From positions 2,914,001 to 2,978,000 of the forward strand of contig NZ_CP015378.1 in the NCBI RefSeq assembly GCF_001629705.1: a DNA stretch of 64,000 bases, in the 5' to 3' direction. Both the position numbers and the translations under genes were made by a program. Below, one piece after another: positions 8,578 to 21,819 of this stretch. A model generated the notes under the pieces. It searched no databases and was not told where the DNA came from. It worked only from the letters and a program-made list of their open reading frames with translations. The DNA is from Fictibacillus phosphorivorans. Lineage in GTDB: Bacteria > Bacillota > Bacilli > Bacillales > Fictibacillaceae. How positions within the stretch are numbered: position 1 is the stretch's first letter; every line of letters begins with the position of its first letter.

Positions 8578-9852
8578 TTAAGCACTCTCTTTTGGAGTTT
8601 CTTTTGATTGTTCGATAACCGTACCATCTTCTAACTCAAGAGTTGGTGGTACTTTATCAGAGATTGTTTCTTTCGTAACGATACATTTAACAACATCTTC
8701 ACGAGAAGGCAGCTCAAACATCACGTCAAGCATAACTCCTTCTATGATCGAACGAAGTCCACGGGCACCTGTTTTACGTTCAATAGCTTGAGCAGAGATT
8801 TCTCGAAGTGCTTCATCGGTAAATTCTAACTCTACGCCGTCAATATCCAATAATTTTTGATACTGTTTTACAAGTGCGTTCTTAGGTTTTGTTAAGATTT
8901 CAATCAACGCTTCCTCATCAAGAGGGTTTAGGTTCGAAATGACCGGTAAACGACCGATAAATTCAGGAATCAAACCAAAGCGAAGTAAATCTTCAGGAAG
9001 AACTTTAGACAAGTATTCTCCTGCTTTTAAGTCAGCTTGTTTCGTTTCAGAACTGAACCCGATCACTTTCTTACCAAGTCGGCGTTTGATAATTTGTTCG
9101 ATACCATCAAAGGCTCCACCACAAATAAATAGAATGTTTGTTGTGTCAATTTGGATGAACTCTTGGTGAGGATGCTTTCTTCCTCCTTGTGGCGGTACGC
9201 TAGCTACTGTACCTTCAAGGATTTTAAGAAGAGCTTGTTGAACGCCTTCACCAGAAACATCTCTTGTAATAGACGGGTTTTCCGATTTACGTGCAATCTT
9301 ATCGATTTCATCGATATAGATAATACCCTTTTCCGCTTTTTCAACATCATAATCTGCAGACTGAATCAATTTAAGGAGAATGTTTTCTACATCCTCACCA
9401 ACGTATCCAGCTTCAGTTAAAGATGTAGCATCGGCAATTGCAAAAGGTACGTTTAAGATACGAGCCAACGTTTGAGCAAGTAGCGTCTTACCACTACCTG
9501 TTGGTCCGATCATTGCAATGTTACTTTTCGCTAATTCAACTTCATCCGATTTTTGAGTTGAATTTATACGTTTGTAATGATTGTAAACGGCTACAGAAAG
9601 GGATTTCTTAGCCTGAGCTTGACCGATAACATATTCGTCAAGAATTTTACGAATTTCTACTGGTTTTGGTACTTCTTTTAGTTCTACATCCTCTTCTGTA
9701 CCTAATTCTTCTTCTACGATTTCAGTACAAAGTTCGATACATTCATCACAAATATATACACCTGGTCCAGCAACCAGTTTTCTTACTTGATCTTGTGTTT
9801 TACCACAGAAAGAACATTTCAATTGCCCTTTTTCATCATTAAATTTAAACAA
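8578..9852 (-). CDS. clpX: ATP-dependent Clp protease ATP-binding subunit ClpX
   Basis: ClpX is the hexameric AAA+ unfoldase that feeds substrates to ClpP. The 424 residues begin with the zinc-binding domain (CSFCGK and CDECIELC), followed by Walker [10 protein letters not shown], Walker [11 protein letters not shown], the ClpP-contacting IGF loop (VIGFSS) and the small AAA+ domain. I choose TTG at 9852, giving [18 protein letters not shown] after initiation, because AGGGG lies 8 bases upstream and family members begin here. An in-frame GTG at 9861 falls within the binding site. It lies downstream of tig, with a 322-base gap and its own terminator. Confidence 0.96.
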   Translation of the reverse strand: MFKFNDEKGQLKCSFCGKTQDQVRKLVAGPGVYICDECIELCTEIVEEELGTEEDVELKEVPKPVEIRKILDEYVIGQAQAKKSLSVAVYNHYKRINSTQKSDEVELAKSNIAMIGPTGSGKTLLAQTLARILNVPFAIADATSLTEAGYVGEDVENILLKLIQSADYDVEKAEKGIIYIDEIDKIARKSENPSITRDVSGEGVQQALLKILEGTVASVPPQGGRKHPHQEFIQIDTTNILFICGGAFDGIEQIIKRRLGKKVIGFSSETKQADLKAGEYLSKVLPEDLLRFGLIPEFIGRLPVISNLNPLDEEALIEILTKPKNALVKQYQKLLDIDGVELEFTDEALREISAQAIERKTGARGLRSIIEGVMLDVMFELPSREDVVKCIVTKETISDKVPPTLELEDGTVIEQSKETPKESA

Positions 9853-10183
9853 TGATATCACCCCTAAAACGAGAATATGGATGAAACGCTTGACTAAAAT
9901 TCAGATATATTCTGAAGGAAAGTCTGATTATCTTTTCTACGACTTAAGCATTCCGTTGATTATAATGGATTGTATCACACTTCCATATTAAAACGGAAAT
10001 AATAACGCTTAATAAATATGTATGGTAACGCTCTATATAAGTATGAACAATACCACAAGATTTAAAACCTATTTTTCAGATAGGATGTGTATTTTAATAG
10101 AAATTTAATATGTATGGCAAAACAAGGCACGATACATAAGGATCGCGCCTTGTTTTGATTTATAAACTTATTTAGTTATAGAA
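9853..10183. other. Intergenic region between tig and clpX
   Basis: AT-rich and without coding potential. On the minus strand a TATAAT at 9959-9964 lies about 107 bases upstream of the clpX start and is a candidate -10, though no convincing -35 stands 17 bp away. A small dyad TTCAGA-N5-TCTGAA lies at about 9900-9916 in the presumed leader. The tig terminator occupies the far end. I see no CtsR box. Confidence 0.5.
10117..10158 (-). terminator. Terminator of tig
   Basis: AAAACAAGGC (10119-10128) faces GCGCCTTGTTTT (10145-10156), 26 bases beyond the tig stop. The T run on the minus strand is short (TTTTG), so termination may be partial. Confidence 0.7.
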
Positions 10184-11476
10184 TTAAGCAGTTTTGCTGT
10201 TTTCAACAAGAAAGTCGATTGCTTTACGTACTTTCAAGTCAGCTGCTACTGCATCATTTCCACCTTGCATAGCAAGCATCTGTTTGATTTGTTCTACTTC
10301 CATTTGGTACATTTCAGCCATCTTGCTAAGTTCAGCATCGATTTCTTCTTCAGAAACCTCGATGTTTTCAGCTTCAACGATCGCTTCAAGTACTAGGTTA
10401 GTACGAACGCGTTTTCCAGCATCTTCTTTCATTTGCTCACGAAGTGCTTCTTCGCTTGTACCAGAGAACTGGTAGTATAAGTCAAGGTTCATACCTTGCA
10501 TTTGAAGACGTTGGCCAAATTCTTGAACCATGCGGTCAAGCTCTGTGTTTACCATTGCTTCAGGAATGTCGATTTCTGCATTCTCAGATGCTTTTTCGAT
10601 TACTGTTTCACGAGTTTTGTTTTCAGCTTCTTGCTTTTTGCTCTCTTCAAGCTTCGTGCGAAGTTCTTTTTTAAGATCTTCTAACGTTTCAGCATCGCCT
10701 TCAGCTTCTTTAGCGAACTCGTCGTTAAGTTCTGGAAGTTGTTTAGCTTTAATGTCGTGAATGTTTACTTTGAAAACAGCAGGCTTACCAGCTAGTTCTT
10801 CAGCATGGTACTCTTCAGGGAAGTTAACGTTAACTTCTTTTTCAGCACCAGCTTTTTCACCAACTAATTGCTCCTCAAAACCTGGGATGAAAGATCCAGA
10901 TCCGATTTCAAGAGAATAGTTCTCAGCTTTTCCACCTTCGAAAGCTTCGCCATCAACGAATCCTTCGAAATCGATGTTTACAGTATCGCCGTTCTCAACA
11001 GTACCCTCTTCTTTAACTACAAGCTCAGCTTGTTGTTCTTGAAGAGAAGTTAGTTCGTTTTGAACATCTTCGTCTGTAACTTCAGTTTCTGTCTTCTCAA
11101 CTTCAAGACCTTTGTAATCACCAAGTTTAACTTCTGGCTTAACGATTACTTTAGCTGTAAAAACAAGGTTGCTTCCTTGTTCCATTTTTTCGATGTCAAC
11201 TTCTGGACGATCAACTGGCTCGATACCAGCTTCTTGTACAGCGTCTCCATATGCTTTAGGCAATAGGATATCTAGAGCGTCTTGGTAAAGAGACTCTACT
11301 CCAAAACGTTGTTCAAAAAGTCTACGTGGCATTTTCCCTTTACGGAATCCTGGTACGTTTACTTGTTTTACAACTTTTTTGAACGCTTGGTCAAGCGCTG
11401 TATCTACTTCAGTTGCCTCAACTTCTACCGTTAAGACACCTTGATTACCTTCTAACTTTTCCCATTTAGCAGTCAT
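10184..11476 (-). CDS. tig: Trigger factor, ribosome-associated chaperone and peptidyl-prolyl isomerase
   Basis: Trigger factor binds at the ribosomal tunnel exit and shelters nascent chains. The 430 residues show the N-terminal ribosome-binding domain with the signature [17 protein letters not shown] near residue 43, a central FKBP-type isomerase domain (about 160-245, with [16 protein letters not shown]), and a long acidic helical C-terminal domain. GGAGGGAAC lies 8 bases before the ATG at 11476. Codon use is strongly biased to abundant codons, as expected for a highly expressed gene. The tig-clpX neighbourhood is as in B. subtilis. Confidence 0.97.
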   Translation of the reverse strand: MTAKWEKLEGNQGVLTVEVEATEVDTALDQAFKKVVKQVNVPGFRKGKMPRRLFEQRFGVESLYQDALDILLPKAYGDAVQEAGIEPVDRPEVDIEKMEQGSNLVFTAKVIVKPEVKLGDYKGLEVEKTETEVTDEDVQNELTSLQEQQAELVVKEEGTVENGDTVNIDFEGFVDGEAFEGGKAENYSLEIGSGSFIPGFEEQLVGEKAGAEKEVNVNFPEEYHAEELAGKPAVFKVNIHDIKAKQLPELNDEFAKEAEGDAETLEDLKKELRTKLEESKKQEAENKTRETVIEKASENAEIDIPEAMVNTELDRMVQEFGQRLQMQGMNLDLYYQFSGTSEEALREQMKEDAGKRVRTNLVLEAIVEAENIEVSEEEIDAELSKMAEMYQMEVEQIKQMLAMQGGNDAVAADLKVRKAIDFLVENSKTA

Positions 11477-11582
11477 TAAATGTTCCCTCCAACATCGGTA
11501 TTTCCATAACTATCATATAGATTACAACCATTCCATTATAGCATAGACGTTCTGTATTTCAACAAGTTACATCACTTTCTCA

Positions 11583-12602
11583 TTAAGTCTGCATATAAAA
11601 TCTTTCCAATTCGACGAGAACCTTTACTGCTTTTTGTAATTCATCATCTTCTAGATTGATTTCTTCTTCTATTCCACATAGAATATTTGCCGCCATAACA
11701 GTGGCCTCGAACCAAAGAATCTTATTTTCTGGAGTTGGCGAAAAAGGATATAGCGCTAGTGAATAATCCTTCCACACGGCGAGTGCGATTTCGAGTAGTG
11801 ATGGGTTCTCTTGCTCGAGTTCGTCTTTAATTAAAGACTTTACCTCTTTATAAAAGAGGTTATCACTCAAATCAGTAAGATGTGCGATGTCCACTTCAGT
11901 GAATTGTCCGTACTTCTCGACCTTTACGATTTTATCTACTTGGTTTTCTTTGAGGTACTGCAGAATTAAGCTTTTAACAGCCGGATGTTTTTTTTCATCT
12001 ATTAAAAAAGACTCAAACATCGGAACGATCATGTCAGGTCCGAGCCGCTTTAACTGTTGTACAGCCATCCACTGCAAATCAGCTTGATCACTCGAAAGCA
12101 TCTCTTTCAATCCTTGAAAATCAAGATTTGCCGCTGGTGCGTTCGGAATTTCTGGGTCTTTCTTCACTTCAGGCACACCCTCCTGCTCTATTACTTTGCG
12201 ACTGAACTGGAGAAGCTGATAAAACGTTTCGGCTTTGTCTGCAGGAATCTTTTGTTCTTCAAGAACGGCTTCAATCACGGAAACAACGGTTATGTATTCT
12301 GATAACTGAACCAATATACTTAAATAAATTTGAAGTACATCGTAATATTCTCCGATCCCTTCTTTAAGCATACGGTCACACTTTTGTTTAGCTTCGTGTA
12401 AACGTCCTAGTTCAACCAAACTTAAAACAAGCCCAAGATTTCCTTGTGCATGCATTGGATCCGCTTGAAGTAATTGTTCAAAACACGATAAAGACTCATC
12501 GTATTTTTTACTTTTTAAAGAATCCATACCTTTTTCTAAAAGACGTCCATTTAAGTTAGGAAACCGAACGATATTGTTTTTGTTGTTCTTTTCGTTAGTC
12601 AT
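11583..12602 (-). CDS. ysoA: TPR-repeat protein YsoA
   Basis: This 339-residue protein has tetratricopeptide-like helices in its first third, for example KKYDESLSCFEQLLQADPMHAQGNLGL and the following EAKQKCDRML pair (each quoted in part by its key residues), followed by a helical region without a domain I recognise. The position between tig and the leu genes is that of ysoA in B. subtilis, whose function is unknown. I choose ATG at 12602, seven bases after GGAG; an in-frame GTG directly upstream at 12605 is less well spaced. TPR proteins mediate protein-protein contacts, but no partner can be named from context. Confidence 0.85.
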   Translation of the reverse strand: MTNEKNNKNNIVRFPNLNGRLLEKGMDSLKSKKYDESLSCFEQLLQADPMHAQGNLGLVLSLVELGRLHEAKQKCDRMLKEGIGEYYDVLQIYLSILVQLSEYITVVSVIEAVLEEQKIPADKAETFYQLLQFSRKVIEQEGVPEVKKDPEIPNAPAANLDFQGLKEMLSSDQADLQWMAVQQLKRLGPDMIVPMFESFLIDEKKHPAVKSLILQYLKENQVDKIVKVEKYGQFTEVDIAHLTDLSDNLFYKEVKSLIKDELEQENPSLLEIALAVWKDYSLALYPFSPTPENKILWFEATVMAANILCGIEEEINLEDDELQKAVKVLVELERFYMQT

Positions 12603-12713
12603 CACAACTCTCCGCTTCCATTAATGTTTGACTAAAGAATAGCAGTTTCGCTAGATGAACTCAAGGTAACTAGGAAGTTAGAACCCTGATTTCTTTAACC
12701 TCTTTTCCATACA

Positions 12714-12753
12714 CAAAAAAACTTACTCAAAAGTTTAGCCTTTTGAGCAAGCT
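12714..12753 (-). terminator. Terminator at the end of the ilv-leu operon
   Basis: ACTTACTCAAAAG (12721-12733) faces CTTTTGAGCAAGCT (12740-12753), and on the minus strand seven T follow. It lies just after the dehydratase stop at 12760 and closes the branched-chain amino acid operon. Confidence 0.92.
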
Positions 12754-12759
12754 TCTTTA

Positions 12760-13713
12760 TTAACTAATTCTTTTTAAGTTCACCTTATCAGCCATTCCTT
12801 TATATAATGACCATTTAATAGGATCTACATTACCACCACTAATGATAAGACCAACTTGTTGATTGAGCGCAAGATGACTATGGAACATTACTGCCGCTAA
12901 ACTAGCAGCACCCGCTCCCTCTACGACCACCTTTTCACGTTCAAGCATAAACATCATCGCATATGCAATCTGTTCTTCCGTCACAGTGACCATTTCATCC
13001 ACATATTTTGAAATCAAAGGAACAGTAATTTCTCCAGGCTTAACTACAGCGATTCCATCCGCGATCGAGGTACAGCGAGTTAACGTTTTTCTTGTGGTAC
13101 CTGTGAATGCTTGATAGACAGCACTAGCATTCGCCGATTGCACGCCTACTACTCGAACATCAGGTCTGATCGACTTAACCGCTAGAGCGATACCAGCCAA
13201 TAGACCTCCGCCTCCTACTGGAACAACAATCGTTTTTAATTCAGGTTTTTGCTGCAACATCTCAAGAGCAACGGTGCTTTGTCCTGCAATCACATCGTAA
13301 TCATCAAAGGGATGAACAAAAACTCCTCCGTTTTTTTCTTCTTCTCTTTTAGCTGCTTCATAAGCTGCTTGATAATTGTCGCCTTCTAAAACAATGTCCG
13401 CTCCATATGATCTTACTGCGTCCACCTTCGAAAGAGGAGCATTTTCCGGCATGAAGATTTTAGATTTTATGCCACGAAGTGAACAGGTAAGCGCCAAACC
13501 TTGCGCGTGGTTTCCAGCTGACGCTGCGATCACACCTCTCGCGCAGTCAAGTTCGTTTAGTGTAGAAACTTTGTAATAAGCACCTCGTAATTTAAACGAA
13601 CCCGTTTTCTGTAGATTCTCAAGCTTCATATACACCTTTCCACCGGTCCACTTGTTAAGAGTTGTTGATTGTTTAAGCGGCGTACGGTGTGCGATTTTTG
13701 AAACTTCTTCCAA
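12760..13713 (-). CDS. ilvA: Threonine dehydratase, short form without ACT domain; start uncertain
   Basis: This PLP enzyme deaminates threonine to 2-oxobutanoate, the first step toward isoleucine. The PLP lysine lies in KTGSFKLRGA, and the glycine-rich phosphate loop is VPVGGGGLLAGI. The protein ends at about 317 residues, so the C-terminal ACT-like regulatory domain of the classic biosynthetic IlvA is missing; in size it resembles the catabolic TdcB type. It is the last gene of the ilv-leu operon, which argues for a biosynthetic role. The frame can be read back in homologous-looking sequence (NLTITAERLFHALEEV) to a stop that overlaps leuD, yet holds no ATG or GTG. The only usual start codon is TTG at 13713, without a ribosome binding site. 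See the finding on a possible one-base deletion. Confidence 0.85.
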   Translation of the reverse strand: MEEVSKIAHRTPLKQSTTLNKWTGGKVYMKLENLQKTGSFKLRGAYYKVSTLNELDCARGVIAASAGNHAQGLALTCSLRGIKSKIFMPENAPLSKVDAVRSYGADIVLEGDNYQAAYEAAKREEEKNGGVFVHPFDDYDVIAGQSTVALEMLQQKPELKTIVVPVGGGGLLAGIALAVKSIRPDVRVVGVQSANASAVYQAFTGTTRKTLTRCTSIADGIAVVKPGEITVPLISKYVDEMVTVTEEQIAYAMMFMLEREKVVVEGAGAASLAAVMFHSHLALNQQVGLIISGGNVDPIKWSLYKGMADKVNLKRIS

Positions 13714-13753
13714 AGCGTGAAATAAACGTTCGGCCGTGATTGTTAAATTCCCA

Positions 13754-14350
13754 TTATCCGTTCACAATCCTTTCATCTTCATACTTTTTAATGGAAGCTT
13801 CTTGTTGAAGTGTAATGGATATTTCATCCCATCCGTTAAGAAGCATCTTTTTCCAGTACGGATCAAACTCAAAGGAAAACACTTCTCCTTTTTCGTTATT
13901 AACCGTTTGTCGCTCAAGGTCTATCATTAACGCTCGCACAAGGTTTCCAGCCCTTTCGCTCTGAAGGTTTCGAATCTCTTCTTTCGTAAGGCGAATCGGC
14001 AAGATACCGTTTTTTACACAATTGTTAAAGAAGATATCCCCAAAGCTTTCAGCGATGATCACATGAAAACCATAATCCTTCAATGCCCAAGGCGCGTGCT
14101 CTCTTGAGGAGCCACAACCAAAATTTTTCCCTGTAATTAAAATTGAAGACTTTCTTGCTTCTGACGAATTCAGTTCGAAATCTTTATTTTCTGTACCATC
14201 AGAGTGATATCTCCAATCAAAGAACAAAAATTCCCCGTATCCGGCTTTATCGATTTTTTTCAAAAATTGCTTCGGAATGATCTGATCTGTGTCCACATGA
14301 TCTCTATCCAAGATCGCCGCACTGCCTGAATGTGTTTTAAACCCCAGCAT
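13754..14350 (-). CDS. leuD: 3-isopropylmalate dehydratase small subunit
   Basis: LeuD completes the LeuC-LeuD isomerase that converts 2-isopropylmalate to 3-isopropylmalate in leucine synthesis. The 198 residues match the family and contain the swivel-domain signature [14 protein letters not shown] near residue 78 and the early motif [14 protein letters not shown]. The ATG at 14350 lies inside the last codons of leuC (14-base overlap in another frame), pointing to translational coupling. The coding sequence ends just before the ilvA-like gene. Confidence 0.97.
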   Translation of the reverse strand: MLGFKTHSGSAAILDRDHVDTDQIIPKQFLKKIDKAGYGEFLFFDWRYHSDGTENKDFELNSSEARKSSILITGKNFGCGSSREHAPWALKDYGFHVIIAESFGDIFFNNCVKNGILPIRLTKEEIRNLQSERAGNLVRALMIDLERQTVNNEKGEVFSFEFDPYWKKMLLNGWDEISITLQQEASIKKYEDERIVNG

Positions 14351-15773
14351 AATGATCTACCTCCTGTTCTTTTTTAGGAAGTATAGAGCGAACATCAGTG
14401 AATTTTCCTTTTAATGCTGCTGCGGCTGCCATAATTGGGCTCACAAGGTGTGTTCTGGCACCTTTTCCTTGTCTGCCAGCAAAGTTACGGTTTGAGGTAG
14501 AAGCACATCTCTCCCCTTCTGGAACGATATCATCATTCATACCTAAACACATGGAACATCCCGACTCACGCCATTCAAATCCAGCTTCTAAAAAGATCTG
14601 ATGAAGCCCTAGGATTTCAGCTTCTTTTTTCACAGCTTGTGAGCCTGGGACTACGATTGCCCGAACTTCAGGATGCACCTTTTTGCCTTCAACAACTTTA
14701 GAAGCTTGAAGTAAGTCACTAAGTCTTGAATTCGTGCAAGACCCAATAAATACATGCTGCACAGAGATATCTTCTATTTTTTCATTTCCTTTAAAGCCCA
14801 TGTAATGATGTGCATTCAATAACGATTGCCTTTCTTCTGCAGAGGTAGAACTTTCGTCCGAAGGAATCACGCCACTTATCGGCAAACACATGGATGGTGT
14901 CGTTCCCCAAGTGACCATCGGTTCGATCTCTCTAGCATCGATCTCGATCGTTTGATCAAACGTTGCATTCTCATCACTTCTAAGCTCACTCCATCTCTTA
15001 CAACTTTCCAGAAACTCTTGATCCTTTGGAGCATAGCGCTTACCTGAAATATAAGAAAAAGTAACTTCATCAGGAGAAACAACTGATGCTTTTGCCCCTG
15101 CTTCTATCGACATATTACAAAGAGTCATTCGTTCTTCCATCGAAAAATTTCTAACCGTACTACCAGAAAACTCAATGATATGACCCGTACCGACATTCGT
15201 TCCATATTTCGCTATGAACCATAAGATGACGTCTTTAGCGGTAACACCAAAACCTAACTCACCTTCAATCTTGACGTTCATCTGTTTTGGTTTGCTCTGC
15301 CACAACGTTTGAGTAGCAAGAACATGTTCAACCTCGCTTGTGCCGATTCCAAAGGAGAGTGCTCCGAAAGCACCGTGTGTGGAAGTGTGACTATCGCCGC
15401 ATACGATTGTTTTTCCCGGCAGTGTCAAACCTAGGTCTGGTCCGATAACGTGTACGATACCTTGTTGCTCAGAGTTTAATCCCTCAAGTTGAATACCAAA
15501 TTCCTCGCAGTTTTTTTCCAATGTTTGAACTTGTAGACGGGATGTTTCGTCTTTTATATTGAACCGGTCGATCGTCGGAATGTTATGATCCATCGTTGCA
15601 AAACATAGATCCGGCCGTCTGACAGTTCTATTTTTTTCTCGTAGACCTGCAAACGCTTGAGGTGATGTCACTTCATGAATGAGGTGGAGATCAATGTAAA
15701 GAAGATCTGGTTTGTTTTTTTCTTGAGCGACAATATGACGATCCCAAAGTTTATCAATGATTGTTTTACTCAC
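14337..15773 (-). CDS. leuC: 3-isopropylmalate dehydratase large subunit
   Basis: The 478-residue aconitase-type subunit binds the [4Fe-4S] cluster and, with LeuD, isomerises 2-isopropylmalate. Cluster cysteines are visible in FIGSCTNSR and in the later [10 protein letters not shown]. The substrate motif [14 protein letters not shown] is present near residue 130. It sits between leuB (13 bases upstream) and leuD (overlapping) in the order leuA-leuB-leuC-leuD. The start ATG gives [13 protein letters not shown], the usual beginning of the family. Confidence 0.97.
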   Translation of the reverse strand: MSKTIIDKLWDRHIVAQEKNKPDLLYIDLHLIHEVTSPQAFAGLREKNRTVRRPDLCFATMDHNIPTIDRFNIKDETSRLQVQTLEKNCEEFGIQLEGLNSEQQGIVHVIGPDLGLTLPGKTIVCGDSHTSTHGAFGALSFGIGTSEVEHVLATQTLWQSKPKQMNVKIEGELGFGVTAKDVILWFIAKYGTNVGTGHIIEFSGSTVRNFSMEERMTLCNMSIEAGAKASVVSPDEVTFSYISGKRYAPKDQEFLESCKRWSELRSDENATFDQTIEIDAREIEPMVTWGTTPSMCLPISGVIPSDESSTSAEERQSLLNAHHYMGFKGNEKIEDISVQHVFIGSCTNSRLSDLLQASKVVEGKKVHPEVRAIVVPGSQAVKKEAEILGLHQIFLEAGFEWRESGCSMCLGMNDDIVPEGERCASTSNRNFAGRQGKGARTHLVSPIMAAAAALKGKFTDVRSILPKKEQEVDHYAGV

Positions 15774-15786
15774 ACTTATCTACCTC

Positions 15787-16881
15787 CTACACATAAACCT
15801 CTAGAAGAGTTGCACTTGTTGAATCTTCCAACATTCTAAAATGAATTTGATTGACCATTTCTTTCGTTGACACTAGAGTACCGCTTCCTCCATAAATATC
15901 TCCTGTACGATAACCTGCCTGCAGCGTTTCAAAAACGGCAAGTTCAACAGCTTCCGCTTCTTTTTCAAGTTGGAACGAATGACGAAGCATCATCGCGACA
16001 CTTAGGATCATACCGATCGGATTTGCTTTACCGCTTCCTGCGATATCAGGTGCTGATCCATGAATAGGCTCATATAGACCAGGACCGTTTTCACTAAGTG
16101 AAGCTGAAGGCATCATTCCTAACGAGCCTGTAAGAACAGAAGCTTCGTCAGACAAAATATCTCCAAACATATTTTCAGTAACAACCACATCAAAACTCGT
16201 AGGATTACTGATCATCCTCATGGCAGCATAATCTACCAGCAAGTGTTCTGTTTCGATGTTTGGATACTTTTTAGCTACATCCTCTACGACTTCTCTCCAC
16301 AATTTACTCGTTTCAAGAACGTTTGCTTTATCAACAGATGTTACTTTTCTTCTGCGAGAAGAAGCTAACTCATATGCTTTTTCAACGATTCTCGTTATCT
16401 CTTCTCGCGTATACGACATTGTATCTACCGCACGTTTCTCATTCCGTTCTTTCGGCTCTGAAAAATAAATCCCACCGGTCAGTTCGCGAACAAATACAAA
16501 GTCAGCACCTTTTACCTTATTCGATTTAAGAGGTGATAGATGTTCAAGACCAGGATAAACATGAACAGGTCTTACGTTCGCAAACACGTTCATCGCTTTT
16601 CGCAAAGCGAGTAACCCTTGTTCCGGCCGAACCTTCCCTTGATCCCATTTCGGTCCACCAACCGCTCCTAGCAGAACAGCATCACTGTCATTGCAAGTTT
16701 TTAGTGTGGAATCTGGAAGCGGATTACCTTCCTGGTCAATAGCAGCACCTCCAAACACTTGTTCAATCGTCTCAAATTCATGACCAAACCGCGTTGCTAC
16801 ACCATCTAACACTTGCAGAGCACCCTTGATCACTTCTGGACCGATCCCGTCTCCTGGCAAAACTGCTATTCTCTTTTTCAT
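15787..16881 (-). CDS. leuB: 3-isopropylmalate dehydrogenase
   Basis: LeuB oxidises and decarboxylates 3-isopropylmalate to 4-methyl-2-oxopentanoate with NAD+. The 364 residues carry the start MKKRIAVLPGDGIGPEV, the substrate arginine region ELTGGIYFSEP, and the metal-binding DMFGD-like loop ENMFGDILSDEAS. GGAGG precedes the ATG, and it begins 18 bases after the leuA stop. The C-terminus is a little longer than in many relatives but ends in recognisable family sequence. Confidence 0.97.
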   Translation of the reverse strand: MKKRIAVLPGDGIGPEVIKGALQVLDGVATRFGHEFETIEQVFGGAAIDQEGNPLPDSTLKTCNDSDAVLLGAVGGPKWDQGKVRPEQGLLALRKAMNVFANVRPVHVYPGLEHLSPLKSNKVKGADFVFVRELTGGIYFSEPKERNEKRAVDTMSYTREEITRIVEKAYELASSRRRKVTSVDKANVLETSKLWREVVEDVAKKYPNIETEHLLVDYAAMRMISNPTSFDVVVTENMFGDILSDEASVLTGSLGMMPSASLSENGPGLYEPIHGSAPDIAGSGKANPIGMILSVAMMLRHSFQLEKEAEAVELAVFETLQAGYRTGDIYGGSGTLVSTKEMVNQIHFRMLEDSTSATLLEVYV

Positions 16882-16899
16882 CTAACATCCCTCCTAAAT

Positions 16900-19468
<2,569 letters not shown>

Positions 19469-19987
19469 TTACATAATAGAATAGGGGTGAAGCTCAAGTA
19501 CTTTCTTCTGCGTTCCACGAGGAATTGCTGTAACACCTGTTCTTGAAATCTCTTTAATACCATATGGACGGAGCAGTTCGATCAACGCATCAATCTTTTC
19601 ACCGTCTCCCGTTACTTCAAGCGTTACATTTTCGAGCGAAACATCAAGGACGGTCGCTCGAAATGGCTCAATCAGCATTTTGATCTCACTCCGCGTATCA
19701 GGCGTTGTGAGAACTTTGATGAGCGCAAGTTCTCTAGAGACAAGAGCCATGTTTGTCAGATCCCGAACTTTTAGAATATTGATCTGCTTATGAAGCTGTT
19801 TTACAAGTTGTTCAGCTTTACGATCATCTTCTACCCAAACAGTTAGTGTTACTTTAGAAACGGCTGGATCTTCTGTATGTCCGACCGTGATGTTCTCTAT
19901 ATTGAATTGGCGTTTTGTCAGCAATCCGGTCAAACGATTCAATACACCACTTTCGTTCAGAACCGTCGCTGAAATGATCCGTCTCAT
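19469..19987 (-). CDS. ilvH: Acetolactate synthase small (regulatory) subunit
   Basis: IlvH (named ilvN in some Bacillus annotations) binds valine and controls the catalytic IlvB subunit. The 172 residues comprise an N-terminal ACT domain ([24 protein letters not shown]) quoted here by its hallmark GVLNRLTGL segment, and a C-terminal ACT-like domain (ELALIKV, ISRTG). The ATG overlaps the ilvB stop by four bases (ATGA), so expression is coupled to the large subunit in matching amounts. Confidence 0.96.
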   Translation of the reverse strand: MRRIISATVLNESGVLNRLTGLLTKRQFNIENITVGHTEDPAVSKVTLTVWVEDDRKAEQLVKQLHKQINILKVRDLTNMALVSRELALIKVLTTPDTRSEIKMLIEPFRATVLDVSLENVTLEVTGDGEKIDALIELLRPYGIKEISRTGVTAIPRGTQKKVLELHPYSIM

Positions 19988-21702
19988 CCTCTCACTCCAA
20001 TCATTTCATGTAGTCCTTTTCCTGGAGCAATCATCGGATAGACATTCTCATCAGCAGTAACCACACAATCGAGCACAAATGGTTTTTTGGACGCAAGAGC
20101 TAGTGTTAGAGCTTCTCTTACATCACTTTCTGTTTCAGCTCGTTTTCCATCAATTCCGTAGGCTGATGCTAGCTTGATGAAGTCAGGTTGGATATCAAGT
20201 AGCGAGTGTGAGAATCGTTTTTCATAGAATATTTCTTGCCACTGTCTTACCATCCCGAGGGATTTATTGTTTACAATGACTACGATGACAGGAAGCTCCC
20301 AATCTTGGAGAACTCCGAGTTCTTGAAGCGTCATCTGAAACCCACCATCTCCAACAACAGCTATTACCGGGAGCTCCGGCTTACCAACTTTCGCTCCGAT
20401 CGCTGCAGGAAAACCAAATCCCATCGTTCCAAGTCCTCCAGACGTTATCCATCTGTTCGGTTCTAAAAATGTATAATATTGAGCTGCCCACATTTGATGT
20501 TGGCCTACATCCGTTGAAACGATGGCTTCTCCTTTCGTTACATCATGAAGAATCTGCAGTAATTTTTGTGGTTTCAATTCTGATTCATCTGTCTTATAAG
20601 TAAGAGGAAACTCACTCTTTAACTGTGTTAGTTGAGTGACCCAATCGCTATAATCTCCCTTATCACCTTTTGTTTGATTGAGTGCAGAAAGAGTCTCTTT
20701 CGCACACCCCACGATAGGAATCTCAGTTGGCACATTTTTTCCGATCTCAGCTGGATCAATATCGATATGGGCAACCACTGCTCTTTTAGCAAAATGATCT
20801 AGGTTACCGGTTAACCTGTCATCAAACCTAGCTCCGACGCCAATCAAAAGATCACAATCATAAAGAGCCATGTTGCTTGCATATGTTCCATGCATTCCTG
20901 CCATCCCCAAGCAAAGCGGGTGTTCAGCAGGAAATCCACCAAGACCTAAAAGGGTTTGAGCAACGGGTATCTGGTGATATTCCGCAAATGCAACTAACTC
21001 CTTTTCAGCACTTGCTGCCAATACCCCAGCACCTGTTAAGAGGACAGGTTTTTTAGCTTGTAATAGCGCTTCGTTCAACCTTTTGACTTGAAGAATATTA
21101 GGTTTTAACGTCGGCTGGTAACCTGGAAGGTGAATACTTTCAACATCTTTAACTTCCGCTCTTTTAACAGCAACATCTTTCGGAATATCGATCAGTACAG
21201 GGCCCTTTCTTCCGGTGTTCGCTATATGAAAGGCTTCTTTCATAATTCTCGGCAGGTCTTCTGCACGTTGGACTTGATAATTATGTTTAGTGATCGGCAT
21301 TGTGATCCCGATGATGTCCGCTTCTTGGAAAGCATCCGTTCCAATCACTGTTGTTGCTACCTGACCCGTGAAGATAACAAGAGGAATAGAATCGATCATC
21401 GCATCTGCGATACCTGTAACAAGGTTAGTAGCACCTGGTCCTGAAGTCGCTAACACCACGCCCGGTTTTCCAGTTACTCTTGCATAACCTTGCGCAGCAT
21501 GAATCGCTCCTTGTTCATGTCTTGTTAGAACATGTTTCATCTCAGAATTGTAAAGGGCATCATAGATTGGAAGTACAGCACCTCCAGGATAACCAAACAA
21601 AACTTCAACATTCTCATTCTGCAACCCTTGAATAAATAGTTCAGCACCAGAGACTAATGAAGTTTCGACTGATTTATTCTCAGCCACCCAACTGGCCTTC
21701 AT
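19984..21702 (-). CDS. ilvB: Acetolactate synthase large (catalytic) subunit
   Basis: This thiamine-diphosphate and FAD enzyme makes acetolactate and acetohydroxybutyrate, the first shared step of branched-chain synthesis. The 572 residues have the N-terminal pyrimidine-binding domain with the catalytic glutamate region [14 protein letters not shown] and [15 protein letters not shown], a central FAD domain, and the C-terminal ThDP motif [13 protein letters not shown] followed by [15 protein letters not shown] at 21702, seven bases after GGAGG, is preferred over the ATG at 21708, which is too close. It is the first gene after the T-box leader. Confidence 0.97.
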   Translation of the reverse strand: MKASWVAENKSVETSLVSGAELFIQGLQNENVEVLFGYPGGAVLPIYDALYNSEMKHVLTRHEQGAIHAAQGYARVTGKPGVVLATSGPGATNLVTGIADAMIDSIPLVIFTGQVATTVIGTDAFQEADIIGITMPITKHNYQVQRAEDLPRIMKEAFHIANTGRKGPVLIDIPKDVAVKRAEVKDVESIHLPGYQPTLKPNILQVKRLNEALLQAKKPVLLTGAGVLAASAEKELVAFAEYHQIPVAQTLLGLGGFPAEHPLCLGMAGMHGTYASNMALYDCDLLIGVGARFDDRLTGNLDHFAKRAVVAHIDIDPAEIGKNVPTEIPIVGCAKETLSALNQTKGDKGDYSDWVTQLTQLKSEFPLTYKTDESELKPQKLLQILHDVTKGEAIVSTDVGQHQMWAAQYYTFLEPNRWITSGGLGTMGFGFPAAIGAKVGKPELPVIAVVGDGGFQMTLQELGVLQDWELPVIVVIVNNKSLGMVRQWQEIFYEKRFSHSLLDIQPDFIKLASAYGIDGKRAETESDVREALTLALASKKPFVLDCVVTADENVYPMIAPGKGLHEMIGVRG

Positions 21703-21819
21703 TTTCATTCCTCCTTTAACTTCGAACCTTTATTTGATAAAAGACTATTGGGACATCAGTTGTTGCTCTTGAAAAAGTTGATCGTATGAGAAATAACGAA
21801 AGGACAACAACATCTATAA

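Noticed and set aside
9900..9916. Small dyad TTCAGA-N5-TCTGAA in the clpX leader
   Set aside because: Six-base arms in AT-rich DNA are easily found by chance and match no operator I know.
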